Assembly (NCBI GenBank): GCA_937989875.1
Contig: CALKBO010000003.1
Span: 1-6,724 of the forward strand
DNA: 6,724 nt
DNA from: an uncultured Collinsella sp.
GTDB taxonomy: Bacteria > Actinomycetota > Coriobacteriia > Coriobacteriales > Coriobacteriaceae
Direction of reading: 5' to 3'
In this document: one piece after another, positions 1 to 5,176 of the stretch
How the letters are laid out: every line of letters starts with the position of its first letter
How positions within the stretch are numbered: the stretch's first letter is position 1
Translations under genes and position numbers: made by a program
Notes under the pieces: model-generated
Told to the model about the DNA's origin: nothing
Database searches by the model: none
The model's input: the letters and a program-made list of their open reading frames with translations, nothing else

Positions 1-1
1 C

Positions 2-238
2 AATAGATGCGGAATTGATTATTCGAAGGCTGTTGTAGTTGACAGGCCGGAATACATAGATCAACAGACGCGTCCGCACCTGCGCCAGAATGAGTTCGAA
101 GCCCTTCGCGGAAATGAATTTACCGTGCAAAAGGGATTTGAAAAATATATCAAGCTTTACAAGAAGGCTGTTCGATCAGGGCACCCCCGCTATCAATCGT
201 TAATCAAGTATTCGACGTTGCAGAATTATGAATTGTAG
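2..238 (+). CDS. C-terminal fragment of an unrecognised protein (runs in from the left edge)
   Basis: The frame is open from the window edge to a TAG at 236-238, giving the last 78 residues; no start is visible because the gene begins upstream. The peptide is charged and probably soluble. It contains 'HLRQNEFEALRGNEF', then 'GFEKYIKLYKKAV', and ends in 'YSTLQNYEL'. I see no membrane segment or catalytic motif. The pattern loosely recalls the C-terminal part of small PemK/MazF-type or other toxin-like proteins of Gram-positive bacteria, but this is memory of style, not a secure match. Its base composition is clearly more AT-rich than the surface-protein gene that follows, so the two need not share history. 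No terminator is evident after the stop. That it is a real coding end is fairly likely; its identity is unknown. Confidence 0.6.
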   Translation, partial: NRCGIDYSKAVVVDRPEYIDQQTRPHLRQNEFEALRGNEFTVQKGFEKYIKLYKKAVRSGHPRYQSLIKYSTLQNYEL

Positions 239-512
239 CTAAGGGGCGCTCTAATGATTCAGGCCCCGGCATATGCTCATGTCATACGATCGCAGTGCGT
301 AAATGCCAAATAGGCGTCCGTGGTGATTTACGATTCCAAGCTTGACTCAACCCCTCCTTTCACCGATTGGCAAAACGATTTACGCCTAATTTCGGGGTTC
401 GTTTACAGGCAATTCGTTCGCTACTCGCCCGATCTCGCTACACTAATAACTGCTGCTACCAGGTAGTTTTCTGGCGCAGTCCCCATTGGCTCTTGCGAAG
501 ATCGGAGCGGTT
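239..512. other. Intergenic leader with small inverted repeats
   Basis: This 274-bp gap holds no convincing gene. CGTAAAT at 298-304 is mirrored by ATTTACG at 326-332 and again at 378-384, with a small GCC/GGC pair nested at 305-315. AACCCC at 349-354 is complementary to GGGGTT at 394-399. These could be operator half-sites or leader structure for the surface-protein gene. I found no well-spaced -35/-10 pair: TACACT at 439-444 is a possible -10 but lacks a good partner. Confidence 0.4.
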
Positions 513-1601
513 ATGTTTGCTTCCGCGTTCCACACTAGCCGTCACTACATCCTGTTTACTGCCATGGCCTGCCTATGCGTTTTGCTGGGCGGGCCTTCTT
601 ATGCCGCGGGCGCGGAGAGCCTGTTCATTGCGGGCGCCACGTACTACGAGCCGGGCGCGTCGGGCCCCGGGTGGGCCTGGACCGACGCCGACCATCTGGA
701 GCTTAACGGCTACACGGGCGAGGCCATCGGCGCCGACGGCGACCTGGTGGTGACGCTGACCGGGCAGAACACTGTTGTTGAGACGAGCGCGCCCGACGTG
801 GACATCTCGCGTTGCGGCATGGAGGTGTGGGGCGATCTGACGCTCCGCGGCACCGGGTCGCTGGTGGCCACGGGCTCGCAATGCGGGATCTACGTGTCGG
901 GGACGCTCGCGGTGGAAGGCTGCATGGTTGACGCGCGGGCCGACGGCGCCGGCATCGCGGACGCGCGGGTGGCCGGCGTGATCGCGGACGGTCTTGCCGT
1001 TCGCGGCGGTGGGCGCGTTGTCGCCGCGGGCGCGGACTCCGGGGCGGGCGTGCGCGCCCATGGTGTGTGTCTGCTGGGCGGGGCTGCTGGCCGCGGCGCG
1101 GCCGGGCAGCTTACCGTCGATGCGTCCTGGCTGGATGCGTCGGGCGCCGACGGCGGCGTCGCCTGCCTGGGCGGGTCGCTTGCATCCGCGCGCTTTGTGA
1201 CGCCCGCGGGCGGGGCCTTTGGCGCGGGCGGTGTGGTGGATGCCGACGGGTCCGTGGCAGCGCATGTGACGATCGAGCCCGTGGATACCACGGCGTCGGC
1301 GGGGGAGACCGGTAGGCCCGATGTGCCGGGCGATGGCCCATCCGCCCCTGGCACCGACCCCGCTACCAGCGAGCCAGCTGCGGTTCCGTCGACGAATCCC
1401 ACACTGAAGCCCGCAGCCGCGACTAAGACGGTGACCACGACCACAGTGACCAACACCACGGCCGCCAAGGCCTCTAGGCCCACGGCCACCAGCGCGACTA
1501 CCGCCTCGCTCCCCAAGGCCGGTGATAACTGCTGGATCGCCGCATCCCTAACGCTTTTCTTACTCGGCATAGCGCTCCTATGCGCCGCGATTCGCTGCTA
1601 A
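513..1601 (+). CDS. Sortase-anchored, repeat-rich surface protein with LPKAG sorting signal
   Basis: A 362-residue secreted wall-anchored protein. ATG 513 is chosen because GGAG at 504-507 sits five bases upstream; an in-frame TTG at 486 has no ribosome site. Residues 1-34 form a signal peptide: short basic start (R10, H11), hydrophobic core about 12-27, likely cleavage after SYA or AGA (31-34). Residues about 55-250 are Gly/Ala/Val-rich with recurring 'G.L.V.G' and 'GI.V.G' units, suggesting a beta-helix like those of carbohydrate-binding (DUF4353-type) surface proteins; this fold call is inference. A Pro/Thr/Ala-rich stalk (about 253-332) leads to LPKAG (333-337), a hydrophobic segment (340-360) and a short Arg-Cys tail. 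The layout is that of a sortase substrate, but the usual Thr is Ala. Its high GC creates long spurious frames on both strands. No sortase lies in the window. The ligand is unknown; adhesion or mucus/glycan contact is a guess. Confidence 0.85.
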   Translation: MFASAFHTSRHYILFTAMACLCVLLGGPSYAAGAESLFIAGATYYEPGASGPGWAWTDADHLELNGYTGEAIGADGDLVVTLTGQNTVVETSAPDVDISRCGMEVWGDLTLRGTGSLVATGSQCGIYVSGTLAVEGCMVDARADGAGIADARVAGVIADGLAVRGGGRVVAAGADSGAGVRAHGVCLLGGAAGRGAAGQLTVDASWLDASGADGGVACLGGSLASARFVTPAGGAFGAGGVVDADGSVAAHVTIEPVDTTASAGETGRPDVPGDGPSAPGTDPATSEPAAVPSTNPTLKPAAATKTVTTTTVTNTTAAKASRPTATSATTASLPKAGDNCWIAASLTLFLLGIALLCAAIRC

Positions 1602-1745
1602 AGCGCTCGATTTCCGGAAGCGAAGAGAAACTCGAACCGTCATGCCCAAACCGATCTCTAGCGACATATCCAAGGCTAGATATTGTCCAGGCCGATATCC
1701 CGTATCCAACTAAGCTCACTTCCCCTATGTCCCCTTTGGGGGCAG

Positions 1746-1774
1746 TCACTGTTGCTATGCCTTGGTGCTATACT
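1746..1774 (+). promoter_or_regulatory. Extended -10 promoter for the dCTP deaminase-like gene
   Basis: TATACT at 1769-1774 is preceded by TG at 1766-1767, giving the extended -10 form TGnTATACT. The -35 region 17 bp upstream (1746-1751) is poor, as is usual for extended -10 promoters. Transcription would start near 1781, just before the ribosome site AAGGAAG at 1784-1790 and ATG 1799, so the leader is very short. A small CCCC-TTT-GGGG palindrome at 1731-1741 lies just upstream and could be an operator. Confidence 0.6.
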
Positions 1775-1798
1775 CGGAGGCCTAAGGAAGTGGTTCGT

Positions 1799-2317
1799 AT
1801 GTACTTGAGCGATACTAAGATTCAGGAGCTAATCGACAGCAAGGTGCTTATCAATGCCGATGCTTCGAACATCGGACAGGTTACGTATGACTTGCGCACC
1901 GAGGGATTCTACATCAACGAAAGCAAGCAATCCGAGGTAGAGCTTGGCCCCGGAGATTCGACATTCGTCTCATGCGTTGAATGTGTTGCGTTGCCAAACG
2001 ATTTGACCGCGAGCGTGCTTCTGCGCAATTCGCGCATTCGCCAGGGGCTTTCTTTGGATGCGCCGCTATATTTCCCCGGGCATGGAACACGGCTGTTTTA
2101 CCGTGTTACAAACGTAAGCGGTAACACTATTACGCTCGATAAGTCTAAGGGTATAGCGCAGGTCGCATTCCAGCACGTTGATGGCGTGGTGGCCCATCCT
2201 TACCACGGCGCTTTCTCTGATGAGCTCAACTTTAACGGACTTGCAGATTATTCCGACGTCTATGCCGGAGAACTCAAAAAGGTCGAGGACAAAAAGGAAG
2301 AAATCGCGAATATCTAG
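1799..2317 (+). CDS. dCTP deaminase/dUTPase-fold protein, probably truncated by an in-frame TAG
   Basis: A 172-residue protein of the dCTP deaminase/dUTPase superfamily, a trimeric beta fold that binds deoxynucleotides. ATG 1799 is chosen for AAGGAAG at 1784-1790 and the promoter at 1769-1774; the frame stays open further upstream, but that stretch overlaps the promoter and looks non-coding. Dcd-like landmarks occur in order: YDLR (30-33), 'ECVALPNDL' (61-69), 'LLRNSRIRQGL' (74-84, the counterpart of RSSLARLGL), 'GIAQVAF' (118-124) and 'PYHGAF' (134-139). By my alignment the catalytic Glu of true dCTP deaminases falls at R102, so deamination is doubtful. Residues 157-172 are a charged helix (ELKKVEDKKEEIANI) that normally would lead somewhere, yet the frame stops at TAG 2315-2317 and resumes at once with a membrane domain (2318-2581). 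A nucleotide-sensing role is inference. Confidence 0.8.
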   Translation: MYLSDTKIQELIDSKVLINADASNIGQVTYDLRTEGFYINESKQSEVELGPGDSTFVSCVECVALPNDLTASVLLRNSRIRQGLSLDAPLYFPGHGTRLFYRVTNVSGNTITLDKSKGIAQVAFQHVDGVVAHPYHGAFSDELNFNGLADYSDVYAGELKKVEDKKEEIANI

Positions 2318-2581
2318 TCCCGTATTTATGGCAACGTCCTGGCCCTCTTCGCCATTTTTGCCGCGATCTTTACGCTCGTAAACGTCAACGCCGGAGGTCT
2401 GTCCTCCAATATAACAACCGTCAACTTTGTTGCACTCGACCTGCTGATTATTGGCGGTTTTCTGATTCTTGCATCCGCAATCGAGACTTTCCTTGTTAAA
2501 GACAGGGAAAAGAAGGTATCGCTGCCTCTCGTATTGGGCATTGCCTGCATTGTCGTGGCAGTGGTTCTTGCATTTCAGTAA
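2318..2581 (+). pseudogene. Disconnected C-terminal three-helix membrane domain of the dCTP deaminase-like protein
   Basis: After the TAG at 2315-2317 the same frame runs on for 87 sense codons to TAA 2579-2581. It encodes three hydrophobic stretches, counted from 2318: residues about 4-25 (containing 'ALFAIFAAIFTLV'), 35-60 ('ALDLLIIGGFLILA') and 67-87 ('LVLGIACIVVAVVLAF'), with a charged 'KDREKK' loop between the second and third. There is no in-frame ATG, GTG or TTG near its beginning and no ribosome site placed for one, so it cannot easily be a separate gene. Joined across the stop, '..EEIANI-x-SRIYGNV..' reads as a coiled-coil entering a membrane helix. CAG (Gln) to TAG is one plausible single change. 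A strong terminator begins 55 bp after the TAA, where the end of the transcription unit is expected. A nonsense mutation, readthrough or a sequencing error are all possible. Confidence 0.75.
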
Positions 2582-2636
2582 GTAGGGTGGCTCAAGTCGT
2601 GGGAGGCTTGACTAAAGGTACGATCAATTGCTCCTG

Positions 2637-2676
2637 AGTGAGGGTATTGGCTTACGCCAATACCCTCACTTTCTTT
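2637..2676 (+). terminator. Rho-independent terminator
   Basis: A perfect 15-bp stem (2637-2651 with 2656-2670) closes a TTAC loop and runs into TTTCTTT at 2670-2676. It lies after the membrane-domain frame and marks the end of the dCTP deaminase-like transcription unit. No A-run precedes the stem, so it should act on the plus strand only. Confidence 0.92.
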
Positions 2677-2764
2677 GAATAGGGCAACAGACAGAGCCAG
2701 CTGTCACAGTTCGTGTCTTATAGGAATAATTCAATTCACGCCGCGTTACATCTAGTCTGCTCTT

Positions 2765-2770
2765 TATACT
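2765..2770 (+). promoter_or_regulatory. Possible -10 element before the small-gene/nucleotidyltransferase cluster
   Basis: TATACT lies 26 bases before the GTG start at 2797 and downstream of the terminator, where a new promoter is expected. The -35 is weak: GTTACA at 2745-2750 is only 14 bp away. The call rests on the -10 match and its position. Confidence 0.35.
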
Positions 2771-2796
2771 TGGATATCAACACTATGGAGGCAGCC

Positions 2797-3075
2797 GTGC
2801 TTTGGAGCTACGTTCAGCTTGATGATGGCACCCAGTTTGCCTACTCAGAGACAAGAGAAGACGGAACCGTTCGCGTGGCCGCCGAGCGCCCGGTTGACTT
2901 TGGCTTTGACCATGCGGAATGCTTCTTGCCTGCGGTCAAATGGTTCAACGTCGAAGGATTTACTGCTGATGATCTCAATTTCTTGACAGAATTTGTTAGA
3001 TCAAACGCCCCGTTTATCTTCGAGCTCGCCGAACGCCAAAAAGCCGGATCGGCGGTTTCGCCGCTGGCCCTATGA
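2797..3075 (+). CDS. Small protein of unknown function upstream of the nucleotidyltransferase
   Basis: I do not recognise this gene with confidence. GTG 2797 is chosen because GGAGG at 2787-2791 lies five bases upstream; an in-frame ATG at 2785 overlaps that site and has none of its own. The product has 92 residues and is soluble and acidic. The start 'MLWSYVQLDDGTQFAYSE' and the following 'DGTVRVAAERP' suggest a small beta-sheet. 'WFNVEGFTADDLNFLTEFVRSNAPFIFELAE' looks like a helical second half. The tail (KAGSAVSPLAL) seems disordered. It ends 28 bp before the MNT nucleotidyltransferase on the same strand with no terminator between, so the two are probably co-transcribed. Small partners of this kind next to MNT proteins can be toxin-antitoxin components, but nothing here shows a toxic activity. 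Confidence 0.7.
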   Translation: MLWSYVQLDDGTQFAYSETREDGTVRVAAERPVDFGFDHAECFLPAVKWFNVEGFTADDLNFLTEFVRSNAPFIFELAERQKAGSAVSPLAL

Positions 3076-3103
3076 CGTTCTGCTGTTGAACGGCAAATAA
3101 CCC

Positions 3104-3403
3104 ATGATCTCACCTACCGACATATCCGCTGCCGCCTCCCGCGTGCTGGTTCAATACGACGTCAGCGAAGCATATTTATTTGGCTCGTTTGCGCGGGGCG
3201 AACAAACGCCCGATAGCGATATCGACTTGCGTTTAGTCAGCGGCAACACCATGACTTTCGGCGCGCTATACGAACTCTCCCATGAGCTCGAGAAGGAACT
3301 TGGGCGAAAGGTTGATATAGTCACCAACCCACCAGAGCACGTGCGCCCGGCTTTTCGCAAAAGCATCGAGCAGGAAGAGGTGCTTGTTTACGAAGCGCTG
3401 TAA
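3104..3403 (+). CDS. MNT-type nucleotidyltransferase domain protein
   Basis: A 99-residue minimal nucleotidyltransferase of the DNA polymerase beta superfamily. The core motif is intact: G27-S28, ten residues, then D39-I40-D41 (GSFARGEQTPDSDID), followed by the third acidic position at D71 in 'GRKVDIV'. These residues bind the nucleotide and two metal ions, so it should be active. In MntA-HepT pairs such proteins are antitoxins that attach AMP to a tyrosine of a HEPN RNase toxin; that is family knowledge. No HEPN gene lies next to it here, so its target is unknown, and it could be an orphan antitoxin or serve another substrate. The start is ATG 3104; no clear ribosome site precedes it, so translation may depend on coupling to the gene ending at 3075. 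Its end overlaps the start of the next frame by 20 bp. Confidence 0.85.
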   Translation: MISPTDISAAASRVLVQYDVSEAYLFGSFARGEQTPDSDIDLRLVSGNTMTFGALYELSHELEKELGRKVDIVTNPPEHVRPAFRKSIEQEEVLVYEAL

Positions 3404-3593
3404 AAAGGACGAGGGGCTTGCAAATACCAACCCTCAACCCTTTCCTTCCAATGAGCCCAGCCCGGAGACCCTCGAGGCCATCCGTGAAGGTGATGCATTC
3501 TTTGCGACGGGGGAGTGCGGTCGCTTCGACAACGGTGCTGATCTTATCAAAGCAGCTCTAAAGGCCCCTCACTCACGGCCAGCCAACGAGTGA
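3384..3593 (+). CDS. Short frame resembling the C-terminal part of a RelB/DinJ antitoxin
   Basis: A 69-codon frame overlapping the end of the nucleotidyltransferase gene. The only usable in-frame start is TTG 3384, with AGGAAGAGG at 3372-3380 as a possible though close ribosome site. The first 20 residues look like out-of-frame filler. The rest, from 'PFPSNEPSPETLEAIREGDAFF' (split by a Pro/Ser-rich turn) to 'GRFDNGADLIKAAL', resembles the toxin-binding tail of RelB/DinJ antitoxins, where 'PF' is followed by 'ETLAAI'. The N-terminal ribbon-helix-helix DNA-binding part is missing. The stop TGA overlaps an ATG (TGATG at 3591-3595) as in coupled antitoxin-toxin pairs, but the frame after it has no toxin signature. 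The likeliest reading is a decayed or recombined antitoxin; a real small protein remains possible. Confidence 0.45.
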   Translation: MFTKRCKKDEGLANTNPQPFPSNEPSPETLEAIREGDAFFATGECGRFDNGADLIKAALKAPHSRPANE

Positions 3594-3782
3594 TGACTGT
3601 TTATCGTGCGGGTTTAATTGGCGCTCGCAAATACCCTGGACTGCACTATCGAATACCTCGTCTGGCAACCGATTGCTCTGGAGTACGACTCCTAGTGCCA
3701 CTTTGTTGTGCGCCCCGGTATTGCATCGCACGTATAGAATCTAAGCATCCGCACGCCTGCCATTATCTTGATTGGAAGCCAT

Positions 3783-4571
3783 ATGGAAATCCCCAGCACC
3801 CTGTGCAGCAATGTGTACGATTTCGCGTTTTGCCCCGAGCCCTGTTACGACCGCCTGGCCGACCTTGCCGATCCCGAGGACTGGGGTCCTAGCAACCGCA
3901 TCCTCAAAAACTACTTGTCGTTTTCGTTTAGCCGCGCGGTGTTTTTGACCGAGCGCGACGTGGACCAGACCGCGCCGTCCAACCTGCCGCTGGTGTTTGA
4001 CGACGACCGCTGCCTAGTCAACACCGGCCTGTACACGCGCCGTTACGAGAGCATCTACGGCCTGTTTGAGCCCAACACCAAACCCGACGCGCGCCAGCGG
4101 TGGTTTTTGAAGGGTTTCTTTAAGGAAAGCGACCCCATGCTGGTCTCGTTTGAGTACCTGCCATGCCGCGTGCGCTTTGCCGAAGACCCCTCCGAGCTGG
4201 TCTTTGACTACCGCCTGCCCATCCGTTCCAACATCGACCACATTCTGGGTGACGAGGAGAACCTGACGCACATTCCTGCCATTCTGATGGGGGAGGGCAA
4301 CTCGCTGCTGCTGCGCCGCGCCTTTGAAGGCGCCGTCGTTGAAGCCGCCCGCCGTGCCGCCGCCAACTACACGCTCGCGGTGCCGCAGTTCTATGGAGGC
4401 CGGATTCAGCTGCTTCTGCCGCTGTGCCTGACTGGCGACAAGCCCGAGCTGGCGCTGACCATCCAGCGCGAGGACGGCTTTTACGCCGCGCGCACCTGTC
4501 TCACGCTCGACATGGCCTACAACAACGCGCGACTTATCTGCCGTCCCGAGACTTCGTGGATAAAGCGCTAA
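3783..4571 (+). CDS. DUF3825 domain-containing protein
   Basis: A 262-residue soluble protein that matches the DUF3825 family by several features. These are 'NYLSFSFSRAVFLTE' (43-57), 'CLVNTGLYTRRYESIYGLFEPN' in two parts (NTGL at 80-83, ESIYGLF at 89-95) and 'WFLKGFF' (107-113). The biochemical role of the family is not established as far as I know; it often occurs as a single domain or beside RNA-associated OST-HTH/LOTUS domains, which hints at nucleic-acid handling. Here the domain fills nearly the whole protein. ATG 3783 is chosen because GGAAG at 3774-3778 lies four bases upstream; an in-frame TTG at 3768 would add five residues that include the ribosome site. The gene is GC-rich and stands alone: 189 bp separate it from the frame before, and the tRNA promoter follows. 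No clear terminator is seen after its TAA. Confidence 0.85.
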   Translation: MEIPSTLCSNVYDFAFCPEPCYDRLADLADPEDWGPSNRILKNYLSFSFSRAVFLTERDVDQTAPSNLPLVFDDDRCLVNTGLYTRRYESIYGLFEPNTKPDARQRWFLKGFFKESDPMLVSFEYLPCRVRFAEDPSELVFDYRLPIRSNIDHILGDEENLTHIPAILMGEGNSLLLRRAFEGAVVEAARRAAANYTLAVPQFYGGRIQLLLPLCLTGDKPELALTIQREDGFYAARTCLTLDMAYNNARLICRPETSWIKR

Positions 4572-4659
4572 ATGGCTGCTTAGCTGCAAGTTTGTCAATT
4601 GCTTTGGTCGCTTAGGCTTGGCTGGCACCCACGAATTTAAAATCGAGGGCAAAAAGTTC

Positions 4660-4689
4660 TTGGTAAACCACGCGCGGCTATGTTAGTAT
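4660..4689 (+). promoter_or_regulatory. Promoter of tRNA-Val
   Basis: TTGGTA at 4660-4665 is followed after 18 bp by TAGTAT at 4684-4689, which carries an extended TG at 4681-4682. The expected start near 4696 lies a few bases before the tRNA. A tiny GCC-GAAA-GGC hairpin (4697-4706) would sit in the 5' leader removed by RNase P. Confidence 0.65.
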
Positions 4690-4709
4690 CTCTTTTGCCG
4701 AAAGGCGAC

Positions 4710-4784
4710 GGGCGATTGGCTCAGGGGTAGAGCATATCCTTCACACGGATGGGGTCACAAGTTCGAATCTTGTATCGCCCACCA
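4710..4784 (+). tRNA. tRNA-Val (anticodon CAC)
   Basis: The cloverleaf is complete. The acceptor GGGCGAT (4710-4716) pairs with ATCGCCC (4774-4780). The D arm has GCTC/GAGC. The anticodon arm has loop TTCACAC with anticodon CAC at 4742-4744, reading the valine codon GUG. The T arm is ACAAG-TTCGAAT-CTTGT. Discriminator A4781 is followed by an encoded CCA (4782-4784). It is intact, with its own promoter and terminator. Sequences just after it suggest that this tRNA has served as an integration site. Confidence 0.97.
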
Positions 4785-4794
4785 TCAAAAGCGC

Positions 4795-4830
4795 AGGTCA
4801 GAGGTATTAAGCCTCTGGCCTTTTTCTTTT
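4795..4830 (+). terminator. Rho-independent terminator of tRNA-Val
   Basis: GGTCAGAGG (4796-4804) pairs with CCTCTGGCC (4812-4820) with one G-T wobble and loop TATTAAG, followed by TTTTTCTTTT at 4821-4830. It begins eleven bases after the tRNA CCA. Confidence 0.9.
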
Positions 4831-4908
4831 GACACCAAGGGTGACACCAAAACTGACATCAAAATCAAATCGTAGTCGTCTAAGGCGTCGTTTTTTATCG
4901 CACCCTTT
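4807..4908 (-). pseudogene. Possible remnant of an integrase C-terminus
   Basis: On the minus strand a frame is open for 33 codons between TAA (complement of 4909-4911) and TAA (complement of 4807-4809). It encodes a basic tail reading '..RFDFDVSFGVTLGVKRKRPEA'. Tails with 'GVT.GVK' ending beside a tRNA and pointing at it are typical of site-specific integrases of tRNA-integrated elements, which is family knowledge applied by position. Nothing catalytic remains, so only a scar is suggested. The tract is short enough to be chance. Confidence 0.25.
4830..4865 (+). repeat. Three tandem 12-nt repeats next to tRNA-Val
   Basis: Three consecutive units start at 4830, 4842 and 4854, consensus TGACAYCAARRN, beginning right at the end of the terminator T-run. 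Units one and two share TGACACCAA; unit three has TGACATCAA. They could be integrase arm-type sites, or simply the codons of a four-residue repeat on the minus strand. Confidence 0.6.
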
Positions 4909-5176
4909 TTACCGACGCCATTGCTTGTTTTGTATATAACGCATGCGTATTTTCATTGAATTCCCCATGTGATTCATACGCAAATGTGAAGACAGGGACC
5001 ACACGCCCAGAGCTCCTTCCAGCGGATTTCTATCACACAGCGCTTTTTCGGCGGAACTCGTCAAGCTTTTGGTCAGCATTTGGTTTGCTTCCGGTACTTA
5101 CCCGCATGACGGCCCCGTAGATAATCGGCCATGCCCGCAATCCGCACGGCCTACGGCCGATACCAGGGGAGGCCAC
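4866..5176. other. Gene-free leader region before the nuclease-like gene
   Basis: No convincing gene lies in this stretch, which together with the repeats before it makes 346 bp without a gene. TATATAAC at 4933-4940 is a possible -10 without a good -35. TGCGTAT (4944-4950) mirrors ATACGCA (4976-4982), with TGAAT/ATTCA nested inside (4957-4961, 4972-4976), like an operator. Further on, ATCGGCC (5124-5130) pairs with GGCCGAT (5155-5161), and CCCC (5113-5116) with the GGGG (5166-5169) of the ribosome site of the next gene. Confidence 0.45.

Noticed and set aside
573..1570. Long minus-strand frames opposite the surface-protein gene
   Set aside because: They are by-products of very high GC in the plus-strand gene: Arg/Ala/Pro-rich, no ribosome sites, no recognisable domains.
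1731..1742. CCCC-TTT-GGGG hairpin as a terminator of the surface-protein gene
   Set aside because: The stem is only four to five pairs and no T-run follows; at most an operator-like palindrome.
1498..1749. Minus-strand 83-codon frame in the spacer
   Set aside because: No ribosome site or domain; it straddles the end of the surface gene and the promoter region.
1580..1798. Upstream extension of the dCTP deaminase-like frame to ATG 1580
   Set aside because: The added 73 residues have no protein-like pattern, overlap the previous gene and contain the extended -10 promoter; ATG 1799 has the ribosome site.
2328..2381. ATG 2328 as the start of a separate membrane protein
   Set aside because: It lies in a different frame from the hydrophobic segments and stops after 17 codons.
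3590..3892. 100-codon frame following the antitoxin-like frame as a toxin gene
   Set aside because: The composition is unlike a protein, it runs out of frame into the DUF3825 gene, and it matches no toxin pattern.
4014..4652. 212-codon minus-strand frame opposite DUF3825
   Set aside because: A GC-driven antisense shadow of a well-supported gene, with no ribosome site.
4830..4865. CRISPR-like array from the three short repeats
   Set aside because: The units are only 12 nt, contiguous without spacers, and no cas gene is near.
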